NCBI GenBank assembly: GCA_046318415.1
Contig: JBKCUK010000008.1
Location: forward strand, 62,001-126,000
Origin: JBKCUK01 sp046318415
Lineage (GTDB): Bacteria > Pseudomonadota > Alphaproteobacteria > Caedimonadales > Caedimonadaceae
DNA: 64,000 bases
Direction of reading: 5' to 3'
Position 1 is the first letter of the stretch. Every line of letters begins with the position of its first letter. The position numbers and the translations under genes were made by a program. The notes under the pieces were generated by a model. The model saw only the letters and a list, made by a program, of their open reading frames with translations, was not told the DNA's origin and did not search any database. Positions 33,849-42,422 of this stretch are shown here, in pieces.

Positions 33849-35626
33849 ATGACCGGCTGCCAAAAACACTTTTTCCATTTATATGGCATTTTTTGAAAAA
33901 GCATAAAATGATCGTATATATGGTTGTATTTTTATCAATTATTGCTGGTTTTTGGGGGCCACTTAATAGCATATTAATTAAGCAATTGATAGATTTGTTG
34001 CCAAGTGCAAATGGTGGCAATGTGGCAGTGCTCGCAATTCCTGCAAGCCTAATCGTTCTAAATTTTATCGTCTTTGATAATTTTACATGGCGAAGTGTTA
34101 ATTACATTTGGGCTAAATATGTGCCGGTAGTGCAAAACAAGATCATTGCCGTGATGTTGGACTATGCATTATCGCAATCTCATAGTTTTTATCAAAATAC
34201 CTTATCTGGCAAGGTATCAAAGCAAATTACTAATTTATCGGATGGTGTCATTGACATTATAACTTATAAAATGACGAATTTTTTACGAGGCGGTTCTTTG
34301 CTCTTAGCGGCATTTGCGGCCTCTTATTATGTTAATGGGGTTTTCTGCCTTATATTGATCACATGGTTTATAATTTTTGCATTCTTTAGTATCTGCATGT
34401 CCAAAAAAATTGTAAATCTTGCAGATAAATTAGCAGAAGAAGAAACTGTAGTTGTTGGTGAGTTGGTCGATTCACTATCTAATCATTCTAATGTCAGAAT
34501 TTTTGGACGGAAGATCTATGAAAACTTAAGGATGTGGCCATTCTTTGATACTCAGGCCAAAGCCTACTATTCGTTAAATATTTACTCGATTATGCTGTAT
34601 TGTATTCAAGGTGGCCTTATTGCCATTATGATGAGCTTTACAGTTTTTGCACTGGTCAAGTTATATGGCAAAGGTTTAGTTACAATCGGCGATTTTGCTC
34701 TTATTCTTGGTTTATCTATGGAAACCGGTCATATGACTTGGTTTCTAATGTCTGAAGTTGATCATTTTAATAAAGCTGCGGGTAAATGTAAGCAGAGTCT
34801 CATATCACTGATTGTGCCCTTGGAAATTCAGGATAAAGCTGATACTACAGCCTTAAACTGTACACAAGGCAAAATCACATTCAATAATGTCAAATTCCAT
34901 TACAAAGGCACTGAACCACTTTTCCAGAATAAATCTATCGAAATTACAGCCGGTCAAAAAGTTGGCCTTGTTGGTTATTCAGGAGGCGGCAAGTCTACTT
35001 TCGTCAATTTGATCCTAAGGCTTTATGATGTAACAGATGGCGCTATTTTAATCGATGGTCAGGATATTAGGGATGTAACTCAAGACTCTTTACGAGAAAA
35101 CATCGCTATGATTCCCCAAGATCCATCATTATTTCACAGAAGCTTGATGGAAAATATTCGTTACGGCCGAGCAGATAGCACTGATGAAGAAGTAATTGAA
35201 GCGGCTAAAAAAGCCCACGCTCATGAGTTTATCTCTACATTACCCCAAGGTTATGACTCACTTGTTGGCGAAAGAGGCGTCAAACTTTCCGGTGGACAGC
35301 GTCAACGCATTGCGATTGCCAGAGCAATCCTCAAAAACGCACCTATTCTTATTCTGGATGAAGCAACGAGTCAACTTGATTCTGTTACTGAAAGCTTGAT
35401 CCAAGAATCGTTATGGGAGTTGATGCAAAACAAAACCACAATCGTCATTGCCCACCGCTTATCAACCTTACTTCATATGGATCGCATCCTAGTCTTTGAT
35501 AAAGGCAAGATCGTAGAAGATGGCGCCCACAGTGAACTTCTTGCCAAAAGCGGACTTTATAAACACTTGTGGGACGCACAAGTCGGTGGCTTTTTAGGTG
35601 ATGAAAAAACGGAGGATGGAGTATGA
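33842..35626 (+). CDS. ABC exporter, fused membrane and ATPase domains
   Basis: 594-residue half-transporter of the lipid/multidrug export type (MsbA/LmrA-like), working as a dimer in the inner membrane. Residues 1 to about 320 have five or six membrane helices. The ATPase domain has Walker A (GYSGGGKST), Q-loop (MIPQDPSLF), signature LSGGQRQRIAIARAIL, Walker B ILILDEATSQLD and the H-loop histidine in IVIAHRLSTL. The start is GTG 33842, with GGAGGT upstream, overlapping the SDR stop. Its own stop overlaps the next gene. In this context of drug-modifying enzymes, drug export is plausible but unproven. Confidence 0.92.
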   Translation: MVNDRLPKTLFPFIWHFLKKHKMIVYMVVFLSIIAGFWGPLNSILIKQLIDLLPSANGGNVAVLAIPASLIVLNFIVFDNFTWRSVNYIWAKYVPVVQNKIIAVMLDYALSQSHSFYQNTLSGKVSKQITNLSDGVIDIITYKMTNFLRGGSLLLAAFAASYYVNGVFCLILITWFIIFAFFSICMSKKIVNLADKLAEEETVVVGELVDSLSNHSNVRIFGRKIYENLRMWPFFDTQAKAYYSLNIYSIMLYCIQGGLIAIMMSFTVFALVKLYGKGLVTIGDFALILGLSMETGHMTWFLMSEVDHFNKAAGKCKQSLISLIVPLEIQDKADTTALNCTQGKITFNNVKFHYKGTEPLFQNKSIEITAGQKVGLVGYSGGGKSTFVNLILRLYDVTDGAILIDGQDIRDVTQDSLRENIAMIPQDPSLFHRSLMENIRYGRADSTDEEVIEAAKKAHAHEFISTLPQGYDSLVGERGVKLSGGQRQRIAIARAILKNAPILILDEATSQLDSVTESLIQESLWELMQNKTTIVIAHRLSTLLHMDRILVFDKGKIVEDGAHSELLAKSGLYKHLWDAQVGGFLGDEKTEDGV

Positions 35627-36273
35627 ATAAACAAAACTACCCAAATCCCAACACCCTTTATCCCATAGAGGGCGTCACAAGAACTATATACTTAAAAAAT
35701 ATCATCACAAATCCGCAAATCATTGTTGGCGACTATACCTATTATGATGATCCTGAAGACGTCTACAACTTTGAAAAAAAAATGTTCTTTATCTCTTTGA
35801 ATTCATGGGAGATAAGCTCATCATCGGCAAATTCTGTCAAATAGCTACTGGGGTACGTTTCATAATGAATGGATCAAACCATGCAATGAGTGGCTTCTCC
35901 ACTTATCCATTTAAGGTATTTGGTGGAGAGTAGTCATCAAAAGACCCCATGCAGGTTGTAAGCAAGGGAGATACAGTCATCGGGAATGACGTTTGGATCG
36001 GGAATGGTGCAACCATTATGCAGGGAGTAAAAGTTGGCGATGGTGCTATTATCGGCACAAACAGCCTGGTCACAAAAGATGTTGAGCCCTACATAATTGT
36101 AGGAGGAAATCCTGCAAAAAGAAATTCGCAAAAGGTTTGATGAAGCAACAATCCAAATGTTGCTTGCTCTCAAATGGTGGGACTGGGACGCGCAAAAAAT
36201 CACGGATAATCTTGAGGCTATAACCAGTGGCAAAATAGATGAATTGAAACGAATTTATGAGGAAATTAAATGA
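35623..36273 (+). pseudogene. Vat/CatB-type xenobiotic acetyltransferase, broken
   Basis: Left-handed beta-helix (hexapeptide) O-acetyltransferase, as in streptogramin acetyltransferase Vat and CatB. It has the N-terminal TLYPIEGVTRTIYLKNII and VGDYTYYDDPEDVYNFEK, the middle IIGKFCQIATGVRFIMNG with NHAMSGFSTYPF, the C-terminal VIGNDVWIGNGATIMQGV, and the end KWWDWDAQKITDN. Three lesions separate these pieces: a frame change in the A9 tract at 35774-35782, TAG at 35931-35933 where relatives have Trp (TGG to TAG), and one extra A in the A5 tract at 36116-36120. The start (35623) and stop (36273) still overlap their neighbours by 4 bp. Confidence 0.85.
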
Positions 36274-36761
36274 ATAAAACTACTACAATATTACCTACAA
36301 TTAAACTTGTCAGCATTACGGCCCGTACTTCAAACGCACTAGAGATGAATCCAGAAAGCTCTAAGATAGGCGCTACCATGCAAAAATTCTTCTCGAGTGG
36401 TATGCAGGCACAAATTATGGAGAGAATAAATCCAGGTACAGTATTTGCGGTTTATACCAATTATGAAAGTGACGAGCATGGCCAGTACACCTATTTTCTA
36501 GGCGAAGAAGTGGACGATTTTGAGAATATTCAACAAGGATTTGAAACGCTTACTATCCCTGCTGGAAACTATGTGAAATTTACTTCCGCTCCAGGCAAAA
36601 TGCCTGCTTTATGCATCGATATGTGGCAAAACATATGGAAAATGAATGCAGCTTATTTAGGCGGACAAAGGGCTTATATTGCAGATTTTGAAGTTTATGA
36701 GCAGCGGAGTCAAAATCCTGAGCAAGCTGTTCTTGATATTTATATCGGTATTCAAAAATGA
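36270..36761 (+). CDS. GyrI-like / AraC effector-binding domain protein
   Basis: 163 residues with the SOUL/GyrI-like small-molecule-binding fold suggested by the pattern INPGTVFAVYTNYESDEHGQY, YTYFLGEEVD, LTIPAGNYVKFTSAPG and a C-terminal YEQRSQNPEQAVLDIYIGI. The same domain forms the ligand-binding half of AraC/BmrR-type regulators and stand-alone drug-binding proteins such as GyrI. No DNA-binding domain is present, so it may sequester or hydrolyse a small molecule. It overlaps both neighbours by 4 bp (ATGA). Confidence 0.75.
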   Translation: MNKTTTILPTIKLVSITARTSNALEMNPESSKIGATMQKFFSSGMQAQIMERINPGTVFAVYTNYESDEHGQYTYFLGEEVDDFENIQQGFETLTIPAGNYVKFTSAPGKMPALCIDMWQNIWKMNAAYLGGQRAYIADFEVYEQRSQNPEQAVLDIYIGIQK

Positions 36762-38041
36762 ACATCAGATTGCTAAAAATTCAAGATACTCAAGTGCTAG
36801 AAGAATATTTGGCTCCCCATAAAGCGGAATGCATGTTTATTTGCAGCAATCTTAAAGCTACAGGAATTGAATATGGTGGTTCAGATTTTGAGGGTGAATA
36901 TTTTGGTTATTTTGATAAACATGATGGTCATTTAGAGCGGCTACTTGGCGTTATTGTTCATTATTGGAATGGCAATGTCATGATGCATGCTCAAGATCAT
37001 GATGTATTAGAAGAGCTTATATTGCATCTCAAAAAGAATATTAGCAGGCCTATAGCAGGGATTTTAGGCCCTAACATTCAAGCAGAGCATGTCATCAAGA
37101 AGCTTGGTCTATTAGGGCTTAGTTTTGGAATTAATAGTAACGAAGGGTTATATGAAATCAATCTCGAAGCTTTAAATGAGCTTAGCATGCCGAGCAACAT
37201 GCGGGTTGTGCCCGCACAGGATGTACCCAAAAGTATATTAACCCTGTGGATGAAAAGTTATGATATTGAAGCGTTAGGAGCCTTAGATGACGAAGCCCTT
37301 GAAAAACAAGTCCAAGAGCATTGGAATTTACGTCTTCAGAAAAATGATAGCTGGGTTTTATTATTAGATGGCTCTCCTGTAGCTTTAAGCGCCTTCAATG
37401 CCCGTCTTGCAGATATGGTTCAAGTTGGCCCTGTATGGACTCCTCCTGAACATCGTAATAAGGGCTTTGCAAGACTACTTCTCGCCTATACTTTGTACCA
37501 AGAAAAACTGAAAGGGACAAAACAAGCCATATTATTTACTGATAATCCAGCAGCAATAAAAACTTACCTTGCAATTGGCTTTGAAAAAATCGGTCATTAT
37601 CGCTTGGCTCTACTAGAAAAGCCCATCAAGTTGCAAGAGATAGAATTTACAAAATCTCCAATGGCAACTGATATCGATTTTCTGACGCACAAAATCAATC
37701 AAGAGACACCTGAATTCGGCGAAGCTCATCCTTTCGCATTTTTTATAAGAGATGAGAAGAACCAAATTATTGCAGGCTGCAACGGGAGTGTGATTTTCGG
37801 TAGCATTTATACCGATCAATTGTGGGTACATCCGGCTCACCGTAAAAATGGCCTAGGCCACAAATTGATGGAGGCTGTTCATGATTATGGCCGCAGTTCA
37901 GGATGTTCTATGGCAACCGTTGCCACGATGAGTTTTCAAGGCGCTAAAACATTCTACGAAAAACTGGGATACGTAAGTGATTTTGATAGGCCCGGGTATA
38001 CGCAAAATTCTAGCTGCATCTTTTTAAAGCAGAGCTTGTAA
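36758..38041 (+). CDS. Tandem GNAT acetyltransferase (two catalytic domains)
   Basis: 427 residues. The first unit (about 1-285) has an N-terminal lobe and a GNAT core with the acetyl-CoA-binding motif PEHRNKGFARLLLAYTL, followed by YLAIGFEKIGHYRLALL. The second (about 290-427) has its own motif A, PAHRKNGLGHKLMEAVHDYG, and GAKTFYEKLGYVSDFDRP. Two complete GNAT folds in one chain suggest fusion of neighbouring genes, a recurring theme in this operon. Substrates are unknown; the neighbours suggest drugs or other small amines. It overlaps the upstream gene by 4 bp and the next start by 1 bp (TAATG). Confidence 0.85.
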   Translation: MNIRLLKIQDTQVLEEYLAPHKAECMFICSNLKATGIEYGGSDFEGEYFGYFDKHDGHLERLLGVIVHYWNGNVMMHAQDHDVLEELILHLKKNISRPIAGILGPNIQAEHVIKKLGLLGLSFGINSNEGLYEINLEALNELSMPSNMRVVPAQDVPKSILTLWMKSYDIEALGALDDEALEKQVQEHWNLRLQKNDSWVLLLDGSPVALSAFNARLADMVQVGPVWTPPEHRNKGFARLLLAYTLYQEKLKGTKQAILFTDNPAAIKTYLAIGFEKIGHYRLALLEKPIKLQEIEFTKSPMATDIDFLTHKINQETPEFGEAHPFAFFIRDEKNQIIAGCNGSVIFGSIYTDQLWVHPAHRKNGLGHKLMEAVHDYGRSSGCSMATVATMSFQGAKTFYEKLGYVSDFDRPGYTQNSSCIFLKQSL

Positions 38042-39957
38042 TGTTTAAGGTTGATTGGGAGAAAACAAGTGTCGCATACCAGCTGCCAGAAGGCATGGTA
38101 GAAAAAATGGTACGCCTTGCTTATCCTGATAAAAAACTCACTTCCAGTGAATTGATTGCGGGCGGTTGTGCTAATCTCAACATAAAAATTCAGGTGAAAA
38201 ATGAAAACCAACCACTGATTTTGCGTGTTTATTTGCGCGACAAAGATGCTGCTTACCGAGAACAAAAACTGGCGACATTGTTAAGAGGAACCGTACCAGT
38301 ACCGCTAACGCTTTACATTGGCAAGCTTGAAGGGCATCACTTTGCCATTACAGAGTTTATTTCTGGCATTTCTCTTCGTGATTTTTTGTTAAGCAACGCT
38401 TCTGATGCTATCGGTGCAATCATGAGTGAAGTGGGTATGATTCTCTCAAAAATCACAGCATATGACTTTCCAAAATCTGGCTTCTTGAACAAAGATTTGG
38501 AGGTGGTCGAGTGCGAATCCTCTGATGTTATAAAATTTGCACAAGGCTGCTTGAATGACAAAACCGTATTATTTGCGCTAGATCCTTCGGTGATTGCGGA
38601 AATTAAAAAAGCTATAGAGGAGCACGCATCTTTATTTCCCAATGACGATGATAAGCACCTGGTTCATGGTGACTTTGATCCGGCTAATATTTTGGTAGAT
38701 CAAATTAACGGCTCTTGGGTTGTGACCGGCATTTTGGACTGGGAATTTGCTTTTTCCGGATCTTACCTTTGGGACATAGCCAACATGCTCAGATACGCCC
38801 ATAAAATGCCACCTGAATTCCAGAACTCATTTATAGATGCCTTGCAAGGAAATGGTATCAAATTACCTAATAATTGGCGCACAACTATACATTTATTGAA
38901 TTTATCATCGTTGCTTGATCTTCTTAAACGATTGGACCCTCAACGTCACCCGAACAGATGCGCTGATATTCGCGAACTTATAGATCATATCTTATCAGAG
39001 TTAAATCACATGCAAAAAATAGATCGTGTTGAAATTAAACCCTATGACCCCAATTGGCCTCAAGTTTATGAAAAAGAGGCAGTGCTTATTAGACAAACCT
39101 TGGGCGATAATTGTCTGGCGATTCACCATATTGGATCCACTGCGGTGCCGGGACTGACGGCTAAACCCATTATTGATATGATCCCTGTGGTTCGGGATAT
39201 CACTGAAGTTGATCGTCATAATGCATCCATGGAAGCTCTAGGATACAAAGCGATGGGAGAGAATGGCATCCCATGTCGGCGTTTTTTCACCAAAACGGAA
39301 GGGATGGGAGGCTATAACATTCATGTTTTTGAGCAAAACAATCCCGAGATCGATCGACATCTAAAATTTCGAGATTGGATGCGCGCCCATCCTGAGGATA
39401 GGCAAGCTTATGCAGAGCTGAAGAAAAATTTAGCCATTCGTTTTAAAGAAGACAGATTTTCTTATTGTGTCGGAAAAGAGGATTTTATAACTGCCATTGA
39501 TAAAAAAGCTGGATGGTTCGGATTGCGTTTTGTAAAAGCGCTCACGCCCAGAGAATGGCAGGCTGCCAAACACTTTCGTGACACTTATTTCTTTGGTCCC
39601 CATGGCATAGAAGATCCTTACGCGTGGACTTTCAACCATGCAGACCATGCTCACTTGGTTTTATATCAAGGCACCGAGATTATTGGTTATGCCCACATCC
39701 AGTTTTGGCCAGACCAAAGAGCGGCAATTCGTATTATTGCTGTGGATGAAAATAAGCAAAATCAAAATGCTGGTAGCGCATTTTTAGGGCTTATGGAAAA
39801 GTGGCTGAAAAGTCTAGGCCTTAAAAGCATCCATGCTGAATCTAGACAAAGCAGTTTAAGGTTCTATCTCAAAAACGGCTATACAAGCATGGCATTTGAT
39901 GATCCTGAGGGTCATGCATCTGATCCGCATGATATTCCAGTGGGTAAGAAGCTATGA
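38041..39957 (+). CDS. APH phosphotransferase-GrpB-GNAT triple fusion
   Basis: 638 residues with three domains that are usually separate proteins. Residues 1 to about 320 are an aminoglycoside/choline-kinase-like phosphotransferase with the Brenner motif HGDFDPANILVD and the metal-binding ILDWEFA. About 325-495 is a GrpB (UPF0157) nucleotidyltransferase-fold domain (VEIKPYDPNWPQVYEKEA, then HIGSTAVPGLTAKPIIDM). About 497-638 is a GNAT domain (FFGPHGIEDPYAW, AIRIIAVDENKQNQNAG). GrpB-GNAT fusions are known; the additional APH is unusual. ATG 39010, at the APH-GrpB boundary, may be a former start exposed by loss of a stop. No stop or frameshift is seen inside. Confidence 0.85.
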   Translation: MFKVDWEKTSVAYQLPEGMVEKMVRLAYPDKKLTSSELIAGGCANLNIKIQVKNENQPLILRVYLRDKDAAYREQKLATLLRGTVPVPLTLYIGKLEGHHFAITEFISGISLRDFLLSNASDAIGAIMSEVGMILSKITAYDFPKSGFLNKDLEVVECESSDVIKFAQGCLNDKTVLFALDPSVIAEIKKAIEEHASLFPNDDDKHLVHGDFDPANILVDQINGSWVVTGILDWEFAFSGSYLWDIANMLRYAHKMPPEFQNSFIDALQGNGIKLPNNWRTTIHLLNLSSLLDLLKRLDPQRHPNRCADIRELIDHILSELNHMQKIDRVEIKPYDPNWPQVYEKEAVLIRQTLGDNCLAIHHIGSTAVPGLTAKPIIDMIPVVRDITEVDRHNASMEALGYKAMGENGIPCRRFFTKTEGMGGYNIHVFEQNNPEIDRHLKFRDWMRAHPEDRQAYAELKKNLAIRFKEDRFSYCVGKEDFITAIDKKAGWFGLRFVKALTPREWQAAKHFRDTYFFGPHGIEDPYAWTFNHADHAHLVLYQGTEIIGYAHIQFWPDQRAAIRIIAVDENKQNQNAGSAFLGLMEKWLKSLGLKSIHAESRQSSLRFYLKNGYTSMAFDDPEGHASDPHDIPVGKKL

Positions 39958-40286
39958 AGAGTCAGATTCAAATTCGTCCCCTTAGGGCAGAAGCTATTAG
40001 GCTTCTCTCTGAGGCTTTTAACCACAATGGCTGGAATAAACCACCATCGCTTTTTGAGCGGTATTTAGAAGAGCAAGTAGCAGATGAGCGACTTGTTTGG
40101 GTGGCTTACGTGGACGATGAATGCGCAGGTTACGTAACCTTAAAATGGCAATCCCACTATTCCTCATTTCAAGAACTGAGTATTCCAGAGATCATGGATT
40201 TAAACGTACTGCCTTCGTACAGAAAAATGGGCGTTGGCTCCTTGCTGATGGATTGTGCTGAAAAAATAGCTGCAACAAAAGTTTGA
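39954..40286 (+). pseudogene. GNAT acetyltransferase, 3' truncated
   Basis: 110 residues beginning like a normal GNAT enzyme (IRPLRAEAIRLLSEAF, VAYVDDECAGYVTLKW, IMDLNVLPSYRKMGVGSLLM). It breaks off shortly after the acetyl-CoA-binding helix at AEKIAATKV. The final beta strands with the family's N-x-x-A-x-x-x-Y-x-K-x-G-F/Y part are missing. The following DNA encodes a TPR protein without its N-terminus in another frame. The two are probably remnants joined by one deletion near 40275-40285. Its start overlaps the triple-fusion stop by 4 bp. Confidence 0.7.
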
Positions 40287-41025
40287 TATAGCACATCAGA
40301 CTTTAGATGAGGCTGAAAGATTATTAGAGCCTCATTATCAATTAGCTAAAATAAGATTGTTACTGGAAAGAGGTAGAGTTTATCACCAGAGTGATAGATT
40401 GGATCAGGCATTATCCTTTTTTATCCAATCTTACGATTTATCAAGATTAAGCCCTGAATTTGATTTCCATACAGTTAACGCAAGCCATATGGTTGCTATT
40501 GTGGAAAAGCATGCCGAAGGCAAAATTGAATGGAATAAACGAGCAATTAATTTGGCTGAACAAACAAAAGATGAACGCTGCCATGCATGGCTTGGTCCTA
40601 TTTATAACAATTTGGCGCAAAATTATATAGAGGCAGAAAAATATCTAGAAGCTCTGCAATCTTTCGAGAAGTGTAAAGCTCATGCTGAAGAACTTGGAGA
40701 CCAGATCGTTATTCGTGGTGCTCTTTGGGGCATGGGAAGAGCGTTACGCGGTTTAAATAAACTGGATCAAGCCTTGGATATCCAAAATGATCTCTTAAAA
40801 GAATATGAAAAAATATCCGATCAAAGGCTATTGCCAATGGAATTGATTTACGTTAGACGTGGACTTGTTTACGAAGAGCTTGCTGAAATATATTTCGCAA
40901 AAGAATCTGGGCAGCAAAGTCAAAAACATGCTCGCCTTGCTTATGAAGACTTATCAAAGGATGCGTGGATGAAAAAACTATACCCCAAAAGAATTGAACG
41001 AATGTTGGAGCTAGGTAAATTATGA
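40270..41025 (+). pseudogene. Tetratricopeptide-repeat protein, 5' truncated
   Basis: The frame is open from about 40270 to TGA 41025. It contains TPR-like helix pairs (FDIAHQTLDEAERLL, GRVYHQSDRLDQALSFFIQS, IYNNLAQNYIEAEKYLEALQ, GMGRALRGLNKLDQALDIQN). No ATG with a ribosome binding site exists at the beginning; TTG 40357 is the first possible start, so the natural N-terminus seems lost to the deletion that also truncated the GNAT gene. A shortened protein of about 222 residues could still be made. The function is unknown. Its stop overlaps the cyclase start by 4 bp. Confidence 0.6.
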
Positions 41026-41711
41026 CCCTCCCCTATAAACTCATCGATCTAACCCACGAACTCGATAGCGCCATCCCTAACTGGACAATGGAATGTGGAT
41101 TTAATCATGACTTACTTTTAGATTACTCTGATTGTAAAGATGAAGATAAGTTTCGTGTATTTAGGATAAAAATGCATACCAGTGCAGGAACTCATATGGA
41201 TGCGCCAAGCCACTGTATTGCTGGTGGTAGATTTATTCATGATTTTGATGTCAATGATTTGATAATGCCTTGTGTTGTGATTGATATTTCAGATCAATGC
41301 CATGAACGTTATTCCTTAAGCGCTCAAGATATAGCTGATTTTGAAAGTAAGTATGGCGTTATTCCAAAAGGCTCATGCGTGATGGTCAAAACCGGCTGGA
41401 GCAAGTTTTGGCACGAGCCTTTAAAATATCATAACAACCATGTCTTCCCATCCGTATCCTCTGAGGCTGCATCACTTTTACTTGAAAGAGGCGTGAATGC
41501 TCTTGGTATTGATACGCTTTCGCCCGATCGTCCCGAAGATGGCTTTAAAGTACATAAAACCTTTTTAGGCGCGGATAAGATAATCATAGAAAATGTAGCA
41601 AATTTGGATAGTATACCGCCGACGGGCAGCTTTGTTATGGTCCTGCCCATTAAAATTAACGATGGTACAGAGGCACCGGTAAGGCTTGTTGGATTGATTG
41701 AAGAGAGGTGA
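41022..41711 (+). CDS. Cyclase / kynurenine-formamidase-like hydrolase
   Basis: 229 residues of the putative cyclase family (KynB-like metal-dependent hydrolases). The signature H-x-G-T-H-x-D-A-P-x-H is represented by MHTSAGTHMDAPSH, in which the first histidine of the canonical motif is replaced by Ser. VNALGIDTLSPDRP and a conserved His (FKVHKTFLGADKIIIENVANL) complete the family pattern. Members hydrolyse N-formylkynurenine, isatin or cyclic amides; the substrate here is unknown. It is intact and lies mid-operon, overlapping the TPR stop. Confidence 0.87.
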   Translation: MTLPYKLIDLTHELDSAIPNWTMECGFNHDLLLDYSDCKDEDKFRVFRIKMHTSAGTHMDAPSHCIAGGRFIHDFDVNDLIMPCVVIDISDQCHERYSLSAQDIADFESKYGVIPKGSCVMVKTGWSKFWHEPLKYHNNHVFPSVSSEAASLLLERGVNALGIDTLSPDRPEDGFKVHKTFLGADKIIIENVANLDSIPPTGSFVMVLPIKINDGTEAPVRLVGLIEER

Positions 41712-41712
41712 A

Positions 41713-42414
41713 ATGAAATCTAGATTTAACTTATTTCTTGCCATCATATTCTCTTGCATTACTTTTAGTAATACTTATGCTTTGGAAAGCAAAAATCTTG
41801 ATATGTTTGACAAAGCCCGAGACAGAAATGTCCCTGTAGTTATTGATCAAGGCGAAACGATAAATAAACCCGTGGTGATCATCAGCCATGGCTATCAGAT
41901 CAAAAATACTGAATATTCGTTTATCGCACAAGCTTTAGCTGCACATGGATATTTTGTTGTGAGTATACAGCATGATCTCGTTACCGACGTGCGCCCTAAA
42001 GGCGGAACTTTGTGGGAAAGAAGAGAGCCTTTTTGGCAACGTGGAGTCCAAAACATTTTGTTTGTGATAAATGAATTACAAAAGATAGAGCCGCAGTTGG
42101 ACTTCAGTAAGGTGATTTTAATAGGCCATTCTGATGGAGGAGATGCTTCAATGATGCTGGCTCAGACTCATCCTGAAATGGTTTCAAAGATTATTTCCCT
42201 TGATAGCAGACGGTATCCTTTCCCAAGAAATCCGAAATTAGAGATTTTGCGTTTTGGAGCTTCAGATGATGAGCCAGATGAAGGCGTCGTTCCTGAGTCT
42301 GGCGTTCAAGTGATCCATGTGAAGGGAGCTCGGCATATAGATTTGTGTGATCGAGGAAGTTCGCAAATTAAGAATGAAATTAAAAAATATATTATTCAAT
42401 TTTTAGATAGGTAA
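41713..42414 (+). CDS. Secreted alpha/beta hydrolase
   Basis: 233 residues from ATG 41713 (AGAGGTGA upstream), with a signal peptide (LFLAIIFSCITFSNTYA), so probably periplasmic. The fold is that of chlorophyllase/dienelactone-hydrolase-like enzymes. PVVIISHGYQIKNTEYSFIA carries the oxyanion HG motif, VILIGHSDGGDASMM the nucleophile Ser in G-H-S-D-G, and GARHIDLCD the likely catalytic His. The substrate is unknown, perhaps an ester or lactone. It begins 1 bp after the cyclase stop and precedes the beta-lactamase remnant. Confidence 0.82.
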   Translation: MKSRFNLFLAIIFSCITFSNTYALESKNLDMFDKARDRNVPVVIDQGETINKPVVIISHGYQIKNTEYSFIAQALAAHGYFVVSIQHDLVTDVRPKGGTLWERREPFWQRGVQNILFVINELQKIEPQLDFSKVILIGHSDGGDASMMLAQTHPEMVSKIISLDSRRYPFPRNPKLEILRFGASDDEPDEGVVPESGVQVIHVKGARHIDLCDRGSSQIKNEIKKYIIQFLDR

Positions 42415-42422
42415 ATCATAAA

